From: Symsagittifera roscoffensis | Lineage: Eukaryota; Xenacoelomorpha; Acoela; Convolutidae | NCBI RefSeq assembly: GCF_963678635.1 | Contig: NC_087068.1 | Coordinates: 11,044,027 to 11,108,026, forward strand | Reading direction: 5' to 3' | DNA length: 64,000 nt | In this document: in pieces, positions 54,441 to 64,000 of the stretch | Layout: every line of letters begins with the position of its first letter | Position numbering within the stretch: position 1 is the stretch's first letter | Notes under the pieces: generated by a model | Databases searched by the model: none | What the model saw: the letters and a program-made list of their open reading frames with translations, nothing else | What the model was told of the DNA's origin: nothing | Translations under genes and position numbers: made by a program

Positions 54441-55319
54441 GGACATTATTACACAAACGCTCATTGAAGTTCGAAAAAAAATAATAATAAAAGGCAAAAA
54501 AAAAATTTTTCTAAAAAAAACGATTGAATTGGGCTTAAACATTCAAGAATTAATATCTATTTTGACGAAAGCAAACAGTTAGTTTTGAAGAAGAACAATA
54601 ATTGGAGTTCAATCTCTGACCAAGATCGGACATAAACTATTTTTACTTTTCAGTTTTAAATTTTTATTCTAATTTTTCAATAATTCTGTTTCGAAACATA
54701 GAGTGCTCTTTGCACACCAACCGACTATCTTTCATTGAAAATAGTTTATCTTTAATACGCTGGCCCATCAAGTGGAAGAAAACCCCAACGATCGGTTAAT
54801 GGTAAATGAAAACGATTGAATCATTTTCATCTCCTAGATTAGCATATCTAATGTTTTCCGGATTATTTTAGCTCCATCAAGGTGAGTAAGCTACTGCATC
54901 TTCCATGCCATTTGCATTGTTTTCCACGAGCAGTTGAGCAAAATAAGATGTATATTCTTCGGGCAACTGCTGCGCGGGGGAATGTAAGATTTTGTAAAAC
55001 GGGGGTTTTGGTTGTTAGTCATTGTTGTAAGCACTGCACCTCCAAGTCCTATCTCCAACTGTTATAAACCCTTGTGAAGGAGTTACGATTAATCTACTTT
55101 AAACATAATGAAAACAAAAAGGGCAAAAATTCCAATTAGAAATTGGTTAGTAAATCAATACAAAAACAAGGCCATTTAGTTCAATTGCTAATTAAAAAAG
55201 TTGGAAACATCATGTTTGCGACATTAATTTTGCTAACTCATCTTCAAATGCGCCTAGAGTAACGATTTTGCCATTTCATCTAAAACAAGCACCTAAACAG
55301 TTCAATGAACTGAAGCTTA

Positions 55320-55615
55320 AAGAAGAGTATGTTTTTGCTCTTTCACACAATCTTTCACGGCAAGGCATGAATGAAAAATGAATTATTAGAACGCATAAAT
55401 GAAAAAAGAAATCATTTGCATAGTTTCGCGCACTTTTCCGGGCTCTTTCACAATTTTCCGGCATCTTTCCCTCAGAAAGAGCAAAAACATACTCTTCAAC
55501 AGTTAGAACATAGCTGAAGATGGCCCCGGGAAAAAGCGCCGCCATCGGGCACTTCTTGCCCTCAGGCCGGGCTCTTTTCCCTCGAGTATCTTTCAACTAT
55601 GTTCTAACTACTACA
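55320..55615. repeat. Element with two inverted-repeat pairs
   Basis: GAAGAGTATGTTTTTGCTCTTTC (about 55323) is matched in reverse complement by GAAAGAGCAAAAACATACTCTTC (about 55477). AGTTAGAACATAGCTGAAGAT (about 55501) is matched by ATCTTTCAACTATGTTCTAACT (about 55588). The middle is GC-rich compared with its surroundings. No coding sequence. Probably a foldback or MITE-type element. Confidence 0.6.
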
Positions 55616-55625
55616 AAGTAACTGA

Positions 55626-57039
55626 AACCAGTTTCTTCATAGCACGAAAAATGGTCGTTGGGCTACAAATGAATGATAAGTTGATTGAGTAAATGAGCGT
55701 GTATTAAGTTGTTTGTAATATGCAATATTCAACGACAAGCAACACTTCAAAAAGCAACTTTTTCAGAAATTTTTTTAACGAGCGTAACAGATGATTGCGT
55801 CAAGTAAAAAAAAGCATTTGCATTGCAGTCGGGCATCAATATTTTCAAATAAAATTTAGTGCCCAGTTCGGAAAAGTTGAATACTACTACTTCAGTTTCG
55901 AGCACAATATTACGATTTTATGAAGCGATAGCGAGGTTGATGTTATTCACAACATAGCTTCAGTTTCAAAGCAATCATTTCAAAATTTTCTTCAATGCAT
56001 GCACTAGTAGGTCAAAGTATGCTTTTGTTGAAACACTAGTGCACAATATGATATTTCTTTTGCTGGCATCGCTTCTTAAACGTGGTTCATAAAAAAAATC
56101 AAGAACTCTGTTTTAATGCATAGCTGGACTTCGAAGTGAGCGAGTGACCTGATAGTTGACCAAGAATGACTTCCTCACAACACGTACACATCTCACACAC
56201 GTAATATTGAAACAGAACGAAGACACTTAACCAAGTTACACATTGACCTGCTTCTGAAACTAAGGTCATTAAACTTTGTTACTTTGTTGAAGCTGAAGGT
56301 TGAAGCTGGAAGCGGAACAAAACAGGCAGGTAAACTTTAATCAGCTTTCAGCTAAGTGCCATAGCTGAAACTTAAAATTAATGAATTGTGTCATATCTGA
56401 AACTTAACGTTAATGAAACACTCGACAAAAGCAATCGGCAGCATTTAAGCCATAGCTCAAAGACTGTCGATAGCTTTGTCGCAAGTCCACTCTTTTAATT
56501 TTTTAAACTGATTTTTAAAATTTTTAAACTTTTAAACTTAAAAAAAAATACTGATGAAACAAAAAATAATAGACAAAACAAAACAAAAGTTGACGAAAAT
56601 TCAAAAACAAAATTGAAAAAAAATTGCAAAAGTTACATTACTTTGTCTCGAATGCTTTTCAATTTCAGGAAAACACAAAATTTCGGCATTTTGAATTTGA
56701 GAAAACACAAAATATGTATTCAGAAATGTTCATTGAGCGGTAACTAAGCCAAAAACACTGGCGTGACTTTTGAACTACCGTTGAGCCAAAAACCAAATTG
56801 TTGCCATGAAAAGATTTGAGCTATAAAGTTAAGAAATTCTAAAATTTTTACATCTGGGTTTTCGCTTCAGCACGGGACGTTAACTTAACTTTTCCCTTGA
56901 AACCACACAAAAACAGATCATTTAATGGATAAAACAAAAATCAAAACCGTTTAGAACGACTAATGAAGCTTTAGTGAAACAAAAACGAAAAGGAATTGAA
57001 AATTTTTTTGAAAAGGAATGTTTCAGTCTGAAAAAAACG
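55626..57039. other. Intergenic, nothing recognised apart from repeat fragments
   Basis: AT-rich with scattered stops. A short imperfect tandem (CATAGCTGAAACTTAA.. / CATATCTGAAACTTAAC..) lies at about 56355-56420, and a dispersed-repeat fragment at 56760-56850. Confidence 0.4.
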
Positions 57040-57130
57040 ACACGACAGATCCTGTCCTGATTCGAACCAAGGAACTTTGCCTTCCAAGACGTAGTTAGTA
57101 GCTCTAGTACAGTGTGCCGGCTAAACCAAA
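57040..57130 (-). repeat. tRNA-derived SINE-like head
   Basis: The plus strand reads CCTGTCCTGATTCGAACCAAGGAACTTTG; its reverse complement has a box B-like TTGGTTCGAATCAGG preceded at tRNA spacing by CACTGTACTAGAGCTACTAAC. Same family as 48888-48975 and 59450-59525. Confidence 0.5.
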
Positions 57131-57319
57131 AAAATTGGAGTTTAAAGAAAATCAATCTGTGTAGTGATTCAAGTGATGTTCTTGAAAACTATTTGCCAAT
57201 CTGAAAAATGTTTACATTGCGAGTTTATAGAACATAACATGCTGATTGCAAGCTGTAAAAAAAGGCTAAATTTTTCAAAGCACATGCCATCAAACACATG
57301 AAAAATTATACCAAATTGA

Positions 57320-57660
57320 AAACCAAAAATACTGCTCGTATCAGGGCGAAGACCTGAATGTTTCGACTGCCTTATAAGGACTATGCAGTAATAACATGGA
57401 ACATTAAAATTAAAAAAAAAATTGAATTTTTTTATTTGAGATTTTTTTGAGAGAATAAATATATCGCGCGTTTATTGCCCCAAATTGGCCAAAATGACAA
57501 TCTTTTCTTTGAACCCCCATAACTTCACGAAAAATGATCACAGGTGAAACATCTTTTCAAATTTAAATTCAAGACAACATAAATTTTCGAATGATCGATA
57601 ACAAATCCGTCAAAAATGGCTAGTTAAATAGTCGAAATTTGTCTGAAGAAAGAAAATCAC
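57320..57660. repeat. Copy of the dispersed repeat seen at 25190-26060
   Basis: Shares ACTGCTCGTATCAGGGCGAAGACCTGAAT..TTCGACTGCC, then CCAAATTGGCC...CCATAACTT..GAAAAATGATC.CAGGTGAAACATC. No coding capacity. Confidence 0.5.
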
Positions 57661-59440
57661 CACGAGCACAAATATTTCTTTACTTTTGTTACGAAAGTCA
57701 GAACACAAAATATCTCATGATCTTTTCTTGTCTGATGGTAATTTGAATTACAAAAAATCTAGAAAAAACTTTATCAAAATTAAGGAAAAACTTCAACAAA
57801 TACAATAATTTAGATTTTCCCCTCATTTTTTAGGGCCGGCGCTTAATCCCACGCATACGCTAAGCTACAGAAATATGGTTCTCGTCTAGAAATGCAATAA
57901 TACGACTGAAAAGCTGGTCAGATTTCAATTTGAAAAAGAGAAGTGAAACTGAGCTACTGATAACTTGCGAAACAAAAAATAATCCAAAATGCCAGTCTAT
58001 TTGCTATATCACAATGTTAAATAAGGCAACTAAGGCAATGACGTAGAGTGCGTAGGAAGTTGCAGAAGAAATAAATTATCAATTCTTCGCAAATTTACTT
58101 GATGAACTACTTATACAAAGAAGAAAAACAAAATTAGTTAAGCTTAAGACGGAAAAGCTGAAAGGAAAAGCAACAAGGAAAAAGTCGAATACATGCTAAA
58201 CTTTTAGCTAAAAACCGCCTTGTCCCTGCTTTAGAAGCATATTAGCTAGTTTCGGCGAATTTTGCGGGCATAAAACTTTTTTTGCTTGCTTGCAATTGGT
58301 AAATTGCCAAAACTATTGCGACAACTTGAAACCCCTTACACTTCCATAGCCAAAAAACCGTAAAAAAAATGAAAACTACACAACAAAAAAAATCAAGCGT
58401 AAAGTCTCCACTAAAGCAAAACTAGTTTCACAACCACAGAAAAACAAATACAAGAAAGACATTAAACATTTCTTAGTGATAGAAAACAAAAAACCTGTAG
58501 TTCCAAATATCTCATTTGTTGAATACTAATCAATTGTCATCACTTCATTTTTGTCACTCCAATTTTCGAAAAAGTCAGCAGAAAGCACGTGGAAAATACG
58601 TTTATAGAAGTTAGTCGAAAACCCTGAGCAAAAAATGTTTTTTTTTTCAGAAAAATTTTCATCGCCTCATTTTTAATCATTTGATATTTGAGCTTAAGCC
58701 ATTCAAAAAAAACGAAGTGTGTCTTGGAAAACAAAACAAACCATTATACTGAGTTAAAGAAAAACATACGCAGCTAGCCCAAAAGACATCGCGACCAAAG
58801 CTAAGAAGCAGTCAAAAAATCAAATTTTTCTATACAATCATTGTAGAACGCAGTGTATCAGACCACAAAACAACCTATAAACAGCATGTTTATCAAAGCG
58901 TAAGAATTTCAGAGACAACAAGTTTATACATCAAAAAGCCTAATGCTACGGGTTAACAAAAATTGGTCAATGGCGCACTTTGACAATAACACAAGCATAA
59001 CATTGCAATCTGTATACACAACATCGAAAAACGACATCCTCAAAACATTCATGATATTCAATTTGAGACAAACATGTCACGAAAAACAATCACCAGCGTT
59101 GAATAAGCATAAGGTCTCATTTACTAATTGGCAAGAAAGGCAACAATAGTTGAGTAGAAGCCTGTTGAATCGAAAACAAAAGTTTTCACGCATCAAATCT
59201 CTTGAAACACAAGCCGATACATATTGAGCCAAAACCATTTAAGCATAAAACAAAAAAGATACTTTATTAATAAGCAGAGCTGGTGAATTTAAGAATCATA
59301 GAACGACTAGCAATTTCGGTTAAAAAAACTTAAAGTAGAAAAAAATTCCACGCAATGGAATGATAACCGACCAAAACTAAGCGGACAAACGATAGTACAA
59401 CAATCAAATTTACTCTGAAAATCTTTTCTTAATAATATTG
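57661..59440. other. Intergenic, nothing recognised
   Basis: AT-rich. Open frames here are short and lack splice context or family motifs. Confidence 0.4.
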
Positions 59441-59449
59441 AGAAAAAAA

Positions 59450-59525
59450 AACACGTTCTGGACAGGACTCAAACCCCAGAACTTAAGATATCAAGGCACA
59501 AGCTATGCCACTAGGTCAAACCGGA
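59450..59525 (-). repeat. tRNA-derived SINE-like head
   Basis: Reverse complement carries CTGGGGTTTGAGTCCTGTCC (degenerate box B) and TTGACCTAGTGGCATAGC (box A-like). The upstream body GCGGACAAACGATA matches the copy at 48800-48850. Confidence 0.45.
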
Positions 59526-60060
59526 GGGTTTCTCAAAATTAGAAAAACCGCGAAATATCATATAAACGCACGGTAAGTTTTTTAACAAAATTTCTTTTAT
59601 GAGCAAATGGAAGAAAAAACTAATTTCCCATTACAAGTGAACTCGCTCTTGCAAGTGAAAACACGCCATAACTTTAGGTAAAATGATCAAATAGCAAAAT
59701 CTTTTTAACTTAGAAAGCAGGATATCTTTTTTATCAGATTTTAAAGAAAATTGAATAATTATTACTCAATTGTACGCCTACATTAATAAAAACTGAACTC
59801 GTAAAAAAACACGAAACAACCTCTTTACACTTAGCTTTTAAATGCCCATGGTTCTTGTCAAAATTTCATCTCCAAGAAAAAAATATTCGGCTAAAATCGT
59901 TTATTTTAATCATTCTGTTCGCCTACAGAAGCCATAATTGATATAAGAACTCTTAAAAACTTAATACACGAAACAAAAAAAACAGAGATTACTCAAAAAT
60001 CAATTTGTTGAGCTCTAAGAAAAGCCGAACGAAAAAACCTCTCCGGACAGTATCATTTAT

Positions 60061-60960
60061 ACAGAGGCAAAGCGGAGCTTCGCACTACTTGCGATACAAC
60101 ACAATCATAAAAAAGCAAAAGTCATAATACCTTGAACCTAGGACCCAACTAAAGCTGGGACCCAACTAAAGATATTTTTTGAATTTGTTATTCTGATGCG
60201 GGACAAAAACTTGTGTTTTCAGCGGCTTTGCCCAAAACCTTAGTTGTTTCTCTAACAAAATAAGTAAGAAGACTGAAAGTTTTGTGATTCTGGAATTTTC
60301 CAACGACAACCTTTCTCTTACAAAATGTTAAGGAGTGAAAACTCTTCTGCAGAAAAAATTGGCGCAACTTCTTTCAAAAAATTTCTAAAAACGGTCAAAG
60401 CTCAGCAACTTGACTTTACAAAATCCGTAACTTTTTCTGCTAAAAGCAAGTCGTGATCGTTAAAATAGAAACAATTCCCAAAATCGTGTTTCTCGATTGA
60501 AAACTTAATCTGTGAATTGGCACGGTAATTTACGAGTAGAGTAAAAAAATTCGAAAACGGTCGAATTTTCACTTAAGTGAAGGCCATAAATGGTTTCTAA
60601 AAGAAATTGTGCGTAGCAAATAAAAATTGTTAAGCTTCCAATAACCAGTTGTGTCAATTAAACCAGTGATATAAGATTTGGCAGGTTAGTTATCGAGAAA
60701 AGTCCAAAAACGGTCAAAACATCAGAAAATTGGCATTTCCAAGATTCATAGCTTTTTCTTTTAAGATATTGGGCGTAGCCGCTTATGCAGAAGAAATTTC
60801 CTTGAACCCAGCAGCCCAGGTTTGGTACGGTAGTTCTCGAGAAAATTAAGAAACTTCTCTCAACCGGATTTTTCGATTGAACCCAAAATCTCAGATGTGG
60901 GAGGTATTTTTCGGTAAAGTTCAAAAAAAATTAGGGAAAAACGCTCAAAAAAATTTTAAA
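60061..60960. repeat. Hairpin motif copy plus diverged tandem repeats
   Basis: GAGGCAAAGCGGAGCTTCGCACTACTTGCGATACAA at about 60064. From 60360 to 60960 there are diverged repeats with AAAACGGTCAAA (60392, 60707), a TTTTTCT(G/T)-rich segment and CTCGATTGAA/TTCGATTGAACCC (60497, 60870). No gene. Confidence 0.45.
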
Positions 60961-63264
60961 ATGACTATTCCGAGGACGATAACGTCTTTTGTCGAAAAAA
61001 GGGAGTGGTCGCTGATACAGACTGGAAAGGAAGACTACTAAGTCCAAAAAAAAACATTTCGAAAAACATATGACTAAAACATTTGTCTCAAGTGTTTTCT
61101 GAAATAGTGTTATATTTGCGGGAAACACGCCCAGAAACACACAGGGAATGAGTGCAGATGAGTCCTGTGAACAAAGTTGTTTACAGGACAAAATGCTTTA
61201 CCCTTACACAGGTACTCTTTACCTTGCTATCTTAAGCACAGAGGCAAAGCAGATCCTAGCACAATTTGAGATGTATTAATTATATTTATTAAATGAGAAA
61301 ATCAAGAATATTTTCGCATATTGCATTTTTATCACATCAGCGAGAGATACCCGAAACCATTAATCATGCAGTGAGGTGAGTTATACTTCACTCAAAGTTT
61401 TAAGCATTCCTGCAATGCATTAAATTGCTCAGAATACAAAAAACCATTTGTAGAACGCAAAAAACCATTTGTAGAAACCATTTGTAGAAAATTTCAGTTG
61501 AACGGAAGCCATTGAAAAAAGCAAAGAATGCACAACACTTATCTAATTCAATAAAAAATGTACGTCAAAACAAAATTATTGTGACCAAAGCAAAATTGAT
61601 GAAAAAAGGTAAATGAAAAATCAACCTCAATCAAAATTAATCGAAAATTTTATGAAAGAAGCGCAAAAACTTATGAACTCAATTACCTGCAAGATAAATA
61701 TGATAAAAACGACTGACCACTCAACAAGTAAAAAATGGGTTTTCACTAACATTAAGCTCTTAATGAAGGAGCTGAAAAAGTCAGAACACTAAATTTCGTT
61801 TTATCAACGGACCTGTGAGGTAGATTTTGATCTTTGGCAAATTTCAAAAAAGAGCTAATTCAACTTCAGATGTTATCACCTAACATGTTTAAAAAGGCAA
61901 GAAAAAGCCGACACAGTTAGAGACCTCCAAAGATATGTAAATCTACCAACCAATTAGCAAAAAAAATATCACCTTGTAATAACGCTTACCGTAACAAGTA
62001 TACCTCCTTTACAAAGCATCCAGTAAACAGCATCCCTACATAGAGCACCTTAGTAATTTTGCTATTTCTCCTTATCCCCTTCCAGTGAGCTCAAGTATTC
62101 ATGGGACAATGTCTAGTAATCGGTTGCAAAACTTTTGCTTATTGCAAGGGTAAACACAGAGCCATAGCTGCACTTGACAAAAAACGGCAAAAAGAAGCTC
62201 TCATGTGAAAAATAAGGTTACGTTTAGGAAAAAAAGCTTTAAGTTTCCCGAAAATCTACGCAATTCCTCAAAAGAAAACTGCTAAGCCTTAAAATCAATC
62301 ATTTGCGTTGTAAAAATAGACCAGTTTACCGAAGAAGTTATGAGCCCTCGCTTATTTGTCCACTCTCCAATTTCATTTTCAAAATCAGAGAAACTTCGAC
62401 GTGCCGAAAAATAAACTAAACTTATTCAGCTTAAAGTAAGTCCTAGCTTCCGCCTATTTCAATTTTTTTTTTCTGTATAATAAAATCGGAACGTCGCAAG
62501 TCATTGAGACATAACATCCAACCAACACATTTCATTAGAAAACATTAAACTGAGTCGGAAACAGATTGACTTAAAATATAAGCTGATCGTTACGCGCCTT
62601 TAATTTTCACTGACTTGATGTTACAAAAACATAGAACAATAAAGTTTTGACGCGTTGTATTCCAGAATCTTTTTGTCATTGCAAGTTAGTAAAAAAATAT
62701 TTTAAAAATATCCTTAGAAAAATTATTTGCAGAAAAAAAATTAGAACTTTGGAACAGAAAAGGTAAGAAAAAATTATCCATTGCCTAGAAAAACATTTTG
62801 ATTTCCATCTTCAATGGTTAAGTGCATTGCTCTGATAGAACCCGTAAAAAAGATACATTTGAAGTAGATTTTTTTTGGCGTTAATTCTTAGAGGCTTTAT
62901 TTTTAGTAGGATGTGAATCATCTTCTCCAAATTAGTTATATTGTGGAAAGACATATGGAGGTAGTTTTCTTAAAGCTAACAGTATCAATTATTGAATTCG
63001 ATTCACCTGATATATCGTAGCCAAAAAGCTTTCAAAACATATTCAACTCATTAAAAAGCTTGCGTTTCTCGGCACTGGAACAAAACCGGCTTTTGATGTC
63101 TGGCGCCATTTTCTCCGTCAGCTCTGAATGTTCCTATCCTCATAAGTGACAATAAATTGCTTTTAAATCTTTTGTGGATCTAGCGCAGTACTTTTAATAC
63201 CGCTCTCGGATTTGTTTTTTTTTGTTAATAATGCTTATATATAGACAAGTAGTGCCATTTACAG
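60961..63264. other. Intergenic, no gene recognised
   Basis: AT-rich. AGAGGCAAAGCAG at 61241 is a fragment of the hairpin motif. Three close copies of AACCATTTGTAGAA lie at 61440-61495. No supported coding sequence. Confidence 0.4.
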
Positions 63265-63440
63265 GGATTTAGCATAGTGGTAAGGCGTTCGCTTCGATAT
63301 CGTTAGATCGTGTATTCGATCGCCTGCCATGGCAAGTTTAAGTGTGTGACCTCTAGCTTCAAGTCTACCATGGCCTGACCAATTTCGGCTGCAATAGTAG
63401 TACCACGTAAAAATTCTAGACACAAAAAAACTGCCTTGAG
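63265..63440 (+). repeat. tRNA-derived SINE-like repeat, plus strand
   Basis: TTTAGCATAGTGGTAAGGCG (box A-like) and, at tRNA spacing, GTGTATTCGATCGCC (box B-like), followed by an unrelated tail. The acceptor stem does not close, so this is a SINE head rather than a tRNA gene. Confidence 0.5.
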
Positions 63441-63618
63441 TAGCCAAAACAGAGCTTCGCTCAGCAAAATAGCTCAGTGTAGCATAGGCTGAAATAAGAG
63501 AAACGGCTTGGACAGGCTGGATAGCCTTTCAAAGAATCTCTGCGAGTCGCAGAAACCACCATTGTTATTATTATTATCATGATCAATTCTGTTTCTTAAC
63601 TCTTTAATGTGTTCACAG

Positions 63619-63789
63619 ACCTCGAGTACCGTGAGAGAAGAGTGGGAAAAGAATGGCCCCTCAGCACTGCAGATGCAGGAAGGGCACTGTGCCCCGTGCA
63701 TTCACCAGACAGGGCTTCACCCTCTACGAGAGACTGGACCTGGAGAAGGACCACTGCACGGAGAAGGACATTGTCAAACAGTACAAGAG
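63619..63789 (+). CDS. First coding exon of a J-domain (DnaJ) protein, possibly CSP/DNAJC5-like
   Basis: The acceptor TGTGTTCACAG|ACC and donor AAGAG|GTAGAT bound a 171-nt exon, GC-richer than its surroundings. The ATG at 63653 opens 45 codons plus two bases: a Cys/Arg-rich start (MAPQHCRCRKG), then TRQGFTLYERLDLEKDHCTE and KDIVKQYK. The LYERLDLEK...TEKDIVKQYKR part is helix I and the start of helix II of a J domain, just before the HPD-containing segment expected in the next exon. A short leader before LYxxLGLxK resembles cysteine-string proteins (synaptic-vesicle Hsc70 co-chaperones), but other DnaJ proteins are possible. The rest is beyond the window or in a later exon. It is oriented away from the Slac2-like gene. 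The 34 nt before the ATG would be 5' untranslated. Confidence 0.58.
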
Positions 63790-63829
63790 GTAGATTCATT
63801 TTGGAGCCCATTTCATTTAAAAAATTCAG

Positions 63830-63885
63830 GAGAGAGGAAAAGTGGAGCTTCGCACGCACAACTAGCGATACGGGTTAAAAAGCGT
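63830..63885 (+). repeat. Hairpin-containing dispersed motif
   Basis: AAAAGTGGAGCTTCGCACGCACAACTAGCGATACGGG, related to the motif at 60064, 54184, 48177 and 1620. Lies in the first visible intron of the J-domain gene. Confidence 0.45.
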
Positions 63886-64000
63886 GGCACGCAAGTCCAC
63901 ATAAAAATTGACAACAGCCAAAGAAAAATAATCGGGAAAAAATCGAAAACTACGGTGCTACCAAAACTTCAGATGTTACTCTCGAATGAAGTTCCGTTTG

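Noticed and set aside
60658-61191. Minus-strand frames of 86-88 codons
   Set aside because: They fall in diverged tandem repeats and have no splice sites or recognisable family.
63609-63878. 89-codon plus-strand frame and 87/75-codon minus-strand frames at the right edge
   Set aside because: Other-frame shadows of the J-domain exon.

Overview
The window is AT-rich animal (metazoan) nuclear DNA. It has GT/AG introns, exons joined by matching phases, an LTR retrotransposon with a 5-bp target-site duplication, tRNA-derived SINE-like repeats and MITE-like repeats. Nothing looks bacterial. The species cannot be named; an invertebrate is likely, because the Rab-effector gene is far larger than its vertebrate relatives.

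Most of the window (about 604-52607, minus strand) is one very large gene. Its first three exons (52607 to 47842) encode a Rab-binding domain split by an eight-cysteine FYVE-like zinc finger. This matches the Slac2 family (melanophilin/MyRIP), which links Rab27-type GTPases on vesicles to myosin and actin. The following exons encode a very long, acidic, Ser/Asp/Glu/Asn-rich chain that is probably disordered. It includes one uninterrupted 10,962-bp exon (13340-24301), a 4,140-bp exon (8486-12625) and a 17-nt microexon (24538-24554). Seven short phase-0/0 exons follow, three of them diverged copies of one KARPLS-type unit. The gene runs off the left edge; about 18 kb of coding sequence (about 6,000 codons) is visible, against roughly 600-860 residues in vertebrate Slac2 proteins. 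Two splice junctions (exon 3 to 4 and exon 7 to 8) do not match in phase, so a short exon is missing or misplaced at each.

An LTR retroelement complex of 16.7 kb (27326-44007, plus strand) sits antisense in an intron that would otherwise be about 420 bp. It has 423-bp LTRs and a CTTAA target duplication. It is two Ty3/gypsy-like elements in tandem sharing a central, truncated LTR. Element A has gag, protease, a broken reverse transcriptase, RNase H and integrase. Element B begins at the reverse-transcriptase FMDD motif and repeats everything downstream. Each copy encodes, after integrase and a proline-rich linker, a macrodomain resembling the cellular ADP-ribosyl-hydrolase TARG1/OARD1. A second, N-terminally truncated macrodomain and an array of ~170-bp repeats follow. 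This macrodomain cargo is the most unusual thing in the window.

The right-hand 11 kb (52.7-63.6 kb) is mostly repeat-rich intergenic DNA: SINE-like tRNA heads, a recurring hairpin-containing ~40-bp motif, and an inverted-repeat element. At 63619-63789 on the plus strand there is an N-terminal exon of a DnaJ (J-domain) protein, possibly of the cysteine-string-protein type, which continues past the right edge.
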